Positions 7,302 to 10,067 of a DNA stretch of 10,067 bases are shown here, piece by piece. Below the pieces are notes generated by a model, which saw only the letters and a program-made list of their open reading frames with translations, was not told the DNA's origin and searched no databases. The position numbers were made by a program, and so were the translations under genes. Position 1 is the stretch's first letter. Every line of letters begins with the position of its first letter. Source of the stretch: Nocardioides sp. (GTDB taxonomy: Bacteria > Actinomycetota > Actinomycetes > Propionibacteriales > Nocardioidaceae); contig JAKDNC010000081.1 in NCBI GenBank assembly GCA_030452025.1, positions 1 through 10,067 on the forward strand, given 5' to 3'.

Positions 7302-7927
7302 GATTCAGCCTTCAGCAGCGTGGTCAGGTCGGAAGAGAGGTCAGCGGGTGAAGTGTCCTGGCCCCAGAACATCGGGATCTCGTCATCGGAGTCCAGCAGG
7401 AAGACCTGGGTGCCGTGGGTGACGTCGTACCCACCGCTGGGGAGCTTCTTGCCCTTGTCGATGGCGACGTGGAAAGCGTTGCCCGCCTCGAGGATCTGCG
7501 GCATCGGTGCGGTCAGACCGACGAAGCTCTCGTCGTAGCGATCGAGGTAGGTGCGCAGTGCCGACCCGTCGTCGCGCGCCGGGTCGGTCGTGACGAAGGC
7601 GACCTCGACCTTGTCGCGCTGGTCCTCGTTGAGCCGGGCGAGCGCGGAGGCGATGTTGCCCATCACCATGCCGCAGATGTCGGGACAGTTGGTGTAGCCG
7701 AAGAAGACCAGAGTGACCGGCTTCGTCGTGCTCTTCGTCAGGGAGTACGCCGTCCCGTCGGTGTCGCTCAACTCCGGCGACGGCACCGTCCAGGGGTCGG
7801 AGAGCTGGCTCGCGGTGTAGCCACTCCCGGCGTCCTCGACACCGCTGGCACAGCCGCTCAGCATCAGCGCAGCAAGACCCGCCGCCGCGATGCCGGTGGC
7901 GAAGGACCCGCGGAGGGGCTCAGCCAC
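7298..7927 (-). CDS. SCO1/SenC-type copper-chaperone lipoprotein
   Basis: SCO proteins are thioredoxin-fold copper carriers that help assemble the CuA centre of cytochrome c oxidase; some act as thiol redox factors. I read 209 aa from a GTG start. The N-terminus has an Arg, a hydrophobic stretch (about 9-24) and the lipobox LSGC with Cys26, so it is predicted to be anchored on the outer face of the membrane. The mature domain carries the copper ligands Cys81 and Cys85 in CPDIC, within FFGYTNCPDIC, and His171 in DVTHGTQVFLLD, all at expected places. GTG at 7927 is chosen because GGGAGGAG lies six bases upstream and the signal peptide begins directly; the open frame continues upstream only as a shadow of trpA. 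It overlaps trpA by 8 bp and lgt by 4 bp (ATGA). The next gene, lgt, encodes the enzyme expected to lipidate it. Placement after trp genes probably reflects operon packing rather than a shared pathway. Confidence 0.93.
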   Translation of the reverse strand: MAEPLRGSFATGIAAAGLAALMLSGCASGVEDAGSGYTASQLSDPWTVPSPELSDTDGTAYSLTKSTTKPVTLVFFGYTNCPDICGMVMGNIASALARLNEDQRDKVEVAFVTTDPARDDGSALRTYLDRYDESFVGLTAPMPQILEAGNAFHVAIDKGKKLPSGGYDVTHGTQVFLLDSDDEIPMFWGQDTSPADLSSDLTTLLKAES

Positions 7928-8717
7928 GTCGCACTCCTCCCGCCAGGTCACGCGGCAACTCGCTGAGTGCGGCGAGCCCCGCGGCCGGGTCGGAAGCGTG
8001 GTCGAGCAGCGTGCGGACGAAGGCGGACCCGACGATGACACCATCGGCGATGGTGGCGATCTCCGCTGCCTGGTCACCGTTGCTGACTCCGAGGCCGACC
8101 GCGACCGGCAGGTCGGTGGTCCTCCGGGCCCGGGCGACCAGTGGCCCGGCCAGGTCACTGGTGGCCTTCCGGGCGCCGGTCACGCCCATCACCGCGGTGG
8201 CGTAGACGAACCCACGGCACTCGGCGGTGGTCATCGCGATCCGTTCGTCGGTCGACGAGGGCGCGACCAGGAAGATCTTGTCGAGGTCGTGGGCGTCTGC
8301 GGCGGCGACCCACTCCTGACCGAAGTCGGGGGTGATGTCGGGGGTGATCAGGCCGGCTCCTCCGGCGCTCGCCAAGTCGGCGGCGAACCGCTCCACGCCG
8401 TAGCGTTCGACCGGGTTCCAGTAGGTCATCACGACGGTCGGTGCGCCGGTCCCCGCGACCGCCTCGACCACCCGGAACACGTCGCGGGTGCGGACACCAC
8501 CCTCGAGGGCCTGCTGGGCGGCGGTCTGGATGGTGGGACCGTCCATCACCGGGTCGGTGTAGGGCAGGCCCACCTCGATCACGTCACAGCCGGACTCGAC
8601 CATGGTCCGCATCGCGGAGATCGATCCGTCGATGTCGGGGAACCCGGCCGGCAGGTAGCCGATCAGGGCGGCCCTGCCCTCGGCCCTTGCCGTCTCGAAT
8701 GCGCGCGCGACGCTCAT
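7920..8717 (-). CDS. trpA: Tryptophan synthase alpha subunit
   Basis: TrpA cleaves indole-3-glycerol phosphate to indole and glyceraldehyde-3-phosphate; indole then passes through a tunnel to TrpB within the cytoplasmic alpha2-beta2 complex. The 265-aa length is normal for this TIM-barrel protein. Catalytic Glu48 is in VIEVGLPYTDP and Asp59 in VMDGPTIQ, corresponding to Glu49 and Asp60 of the enteric enzyme. Also visible are the active-site loop FVYATAVMGVTGAR, and GLGVSN and ADGVIVGSAFV near the phosphate-binding end of the barrel. The start overlaps the trpB stop as ATGA and has a perfect AGGAGGT six bases upstream (8724-8730), typical of strict one-to-one coupling of the two subunits. Its stop overlaps the start of the SCO1-type gene. 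Nothing is missing or broken. Confidence 0.98.
   Translation of the reverse strand: MSVARAFETARAEGRAALIGYLPAGFPDIDGSISAMRTMVESGCDVIEVGLPYTDPVMDGPTIQTAAQQALEGGVRTRDVFRVVEAVAGTGAPTVVMTYWNPVERYGVERFAADLASAGGAGLITPDITPDFGQEWVAAADAHDLDKIFLVAPSSTDERIAMTTAECRGFVYATAVMGVTGARKATSDLAGPLVARARRTTDLPVAVGLGVSNGDQAAEIATIADGVIVGSAFVRTLLDHASDPAAGLAALSELPRDLAGGVRRG
7934..7941 (-). promoter_or_regulatory. Ribosome binding site deciding the GTG start of the SCO1-type gene
   Basis: GGGAGGAG on the minus strand, inside the 3' end of trpA, lies six bases before GTG at 7927. It is one of the strongest Shine-Dalgarno matches in the window and settles this start over any upstream in-frame codon. Confidence 0.8.
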
Positions 8718-9955
8718 GCCCTGACCTCCTGGTCGTCGGTCTCACCCAGGTGGAACCAGTCGATCGCAGTCTCCATGTCCTTGTCCCCGCGCCCGGAGAG
8801 GTTGACCAGGATGGTGGCGTCCGGTCCCTTCGCCGCCTTCACCTCGTCTGCGATCCGCAGTGCGCCCGCGACCGCGTGGGCAGACTCGATCGCCGGGATG
8901 ATCCCTTCGGTCCGACTGAGCAGCGCCAAGGCGTCCATCGCCTCGGCGTCGGTGACGGGGAGATACTTCGCGCGGCCGCTCTGGGCCAGGTGGGCATGCT
9001 GTGGGCCGACGCCGGGATAGTCGAGCCCGGCAGAGATCGAGTGGGACTCGACCGTCTGGCCGTCCTCGTCCTGGAGGACATAGGTGCGTGCCCCGTGGAG
9101 GACCCCGCTCTCGCCGGCGTGGATCGTGGCCGCGTGACGGTCCGTGTCGACGCCGTCGCCACCCGCCTCGAAGCCGTAGACGTCCACGTCGGCGTCGTCG
9201 AGGAACGCGGTGAAGAGGCCGATCGCGTTGGATCCTCCACCGACGCATGCGGCGACAGCGTCGGGCAGCCGGCCGAACTGGTCGAGGCTCTGTTGGCGCG
9301 CCTCGTCGCCGATGCCGCGGCAGAAGTCCCGCACCATGCTCGGGAACGGGTGTGGTCCCGCTGCCGTCCCGAAGAGGTACGCCGTGTGGTCCACGCTGGC
9401 GACCCAGTCGCGCAGCGCCTCGTTGATGGCGTCCTTGAGCGTGGCGCTCCCAGAATCGACCGGGATCACCTTCGCGCCGAGGAGGTTCATCCTGGCTACG
9501 TTGAGCGCCTGGCGGCGGGTGTCGACGGCGCCCATGTAGACGGTGCAGTCAAGCCCGAAATATGCCGCTGCGGTGGCGCTGGCGACGCCGTGCTGCCCGG
9601 CGCCGGTCTCCGCGATCACCCTGGTTTTGCCCATCCGCTTGGTGAGCAGCGCCTGACCGAGGACGTTGCGGATCTTGTGGGCTCCGGTGTGGTTGAGGTC
9701 CTCGCGCTTGAGCAGGATCCTGACGCCGGCCTTCTCGCTGAGCCGTTCCGCGTAGTAGAGCGAGCTCGGCAGTCCGGCGTACTCGCGCAGGATCGCATCG
9801 AAGTCGGCGACGAACCTCGGGTCGGCCATCGCCTCGCGCCACGCCACGTCGAGCTCGTCGAGGGCAGCCACCAGTGCCTCGGGCATGAACCGCCCACCCC
9901 AACGTTGCCCGTCCGCGCTCCCGAAGAAGCCTGCCCCATCCGCTTCGAAGCTCAT
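8714..9955 (-). CDS. trpB: Tryptophan synthase beta subunit
   Basis: TrpB condenses indole with L-serine to L-tryptophan using pyridoxal phosphate, the last step of the pathway. The protein has 413 aa. The PLP Schiff-base lysine is Lys94 in HTGAHKIRN, the catalytic acid Glu116 is in ETGAGQHG, the phosphate-binding loop is GGGSNAIG (239-246), and GIIPAIESAHA (351-361) and NLSGRGDKD (385-393) are the usual cofactor-site elements. FGGRFMPE-like sequence at 18-25 (here RWGGRFMPE) and HAHL (320-323) mark it as the common TrpB1 type that partners with TrpA. The start has GAAGGGA five bases upstream (9961-9967) and overlaps the trpC stop by 4 bp (ATGA). There is no extra small gene between trpC and trpB, unlike the trpC-trpX/M-trpB order I recall from Streptomyces. 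Confidence 0.98.
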   Translation of the reverse strand: MSFEADGAGFFGSADGQRWGGRFMPEALVAALDELDVAWREAMADPRFVADFDAILREYAGLPSSLYYAERLSEKAGVRILLKREDLNHTGAHKIRNVLGQALLTKRMGKTRVIAETGAGQHGVASATAAAYFGLDCTVYMGAVDTRRQALNVARMNLLGAKVIPVDSGSATLKDAINEALRDWVASVDHTAYLFGTAAGPHPFPSMVRDFCRGIGDEARQQSLDQFGRLPDAVAACVGGGSNAIGLFTAFLDDADVDVYGFEAGGDGVDTDRHAATIHAGESGVLHGARTYVLQDEDGQTVESHSISAGLDYPGVGPQHAHLAQSGRAKYLPVTDAEAMDALALLSRTEGIIPAIESAHAVAGALRIADEVKAAKGPDATILVNLSGRGDKDMETAIDWFHLGETDDQEVRA

Positions 9956-10067
9956 CGCTGTCCCTTCAGTCCTGACATGGCCCGCACCGCGGCCTCGGGG
10001 TCGCCGTCCTTCACCAGTGCCTCCCCGACCAGGGCCACCCGGGCCCCTTCGGCGGCGAAACGCTGCA
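9952..10067 (-). CDS. trpC: Indole-3-glycerol-phosphate synthase, partial: only the C-terminal 37 residues
   Basis: TrpC closes CdRP to indole-3-glycerol phosphate, the substrate of TrpA. Only 37 codons and the stop are in the window; the rest lies beyond the right edge. The frame reads QRFAAEGARVALVGEALV followed by KDGDPEAAVRAM, the characteristic last strand (VLVGEALV), phosphate-site helix and DP motif that end the TrpC barrel. The TGA stop overlaps the trpB ATG by 4 bp. The small visible part and position directly before trpBA together make the call firm, although other phosphate-binding barrels end in similar motifs. Confidence 0.88.
   Translation of the reverse strand, partial: QRFAAEGARVALVGEALVKDGDPEAAVRAMSGLKGQR

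Noticed and set aside
4698..7538. A 946-codon open frame on the plus strand running across gltB, the VIT-family gene, lgt and into the SCO1-type gene, including the spacers
   Set aside because: It is codon-aligned antisense to gltB, the VIT-family gene and lgt, which happen to share phase. Stops there need sense TTA, CTA or TCA codons, which are rare at this GC content. The translation is Arg/Gly/Asp/Val-rich with no recognisable domain, while the minus-strand genes carry full family motifs.
7928..8158. Longer N-terminus for the SCO1-type protein (286 codons)
   Set aside because: The extra 77 residues are antisense-like low-complexity sequence out of frame with trpA. The GTG at 7927 has an ideal ribosome binding site and begins a proper lipoprotein signal peptide.

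Overview
The window reads as an ordinary chromosomal segment of a high-GC actinobacterium. Evidence for this is the GC-rich third codon positions, leaderless-style and AGGAGG-type starts, an actinobacterial-type Lgt, and a trp-lgt-gltBD neighbourhood. The family Nocardioidaceae (Nocardioides-like) is a plausible guess from memory of protein style, not a demonstrated assignment. All eight protein genes I can support lie on the minus strand, so the biological order runs from the right end of the window to the left.

Right block (10067 down to 6309), one tightly packed operon. It holds the tail of trpC (indole-3-glycerol-phosphate synthase), trpB and trpA (tryptophan synthase beta and alpha), an SCO1/SenC-type copper-chaperone lipoprotein with a GTG start, and lgt (prolipoprotein diacylglyceryl transferase). 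Every junction overlaps: 4 bp (ATGA) for trpC/trpB, trpB/trpA and sco/lgt, and 8 bp (GTGGCTGA) for trpA/sco. Each gene's ribosome binding site lies inside the 3' end of the gene before it. The last two tryptophan steps are therefore probably co-transcribed and translationally coupled with a membrane lipoprotein and the enzyme that lipidates it.

Middle (6236 down to 5514). After a 72-bp gap comes a VIT1/CCC1-family membrane protein, a probable Fe2+/Mn2+ transporter. It has no visible Shine-Dalgarno but has a TAGTTT hexamer six bases before its ATG, which suggests a leaderless transcript with its own promoter.

Left block (5354 to the left edge). A 150-bp spacer with three inverted repeats and one candidate -10 leads into gltB (full-length glutamate synthase large subunit, about 1518 aa) and gltD (small subunit, 268 codons visible, cut by the window edge). 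The two overlap by 8 bp (ATGGCTGA). Together they form NAD(P)H-dependent GOGAT, which makes two glutamates from glutamine and 2-oxoglutarate.

I see no mobile elements, CRISPR, tRNA/rRNA, toxin-antitoxin or defence genes, and no gene of unknown family. I do not think the window holds an undescribed system. The points most worth checking are the repeat-rich gltB leader, the leaderless candidate, the sco-lgt coupling, the repetitive acidic tail of Lgt, and the poorly conserved last 20 visible codons of gltD.
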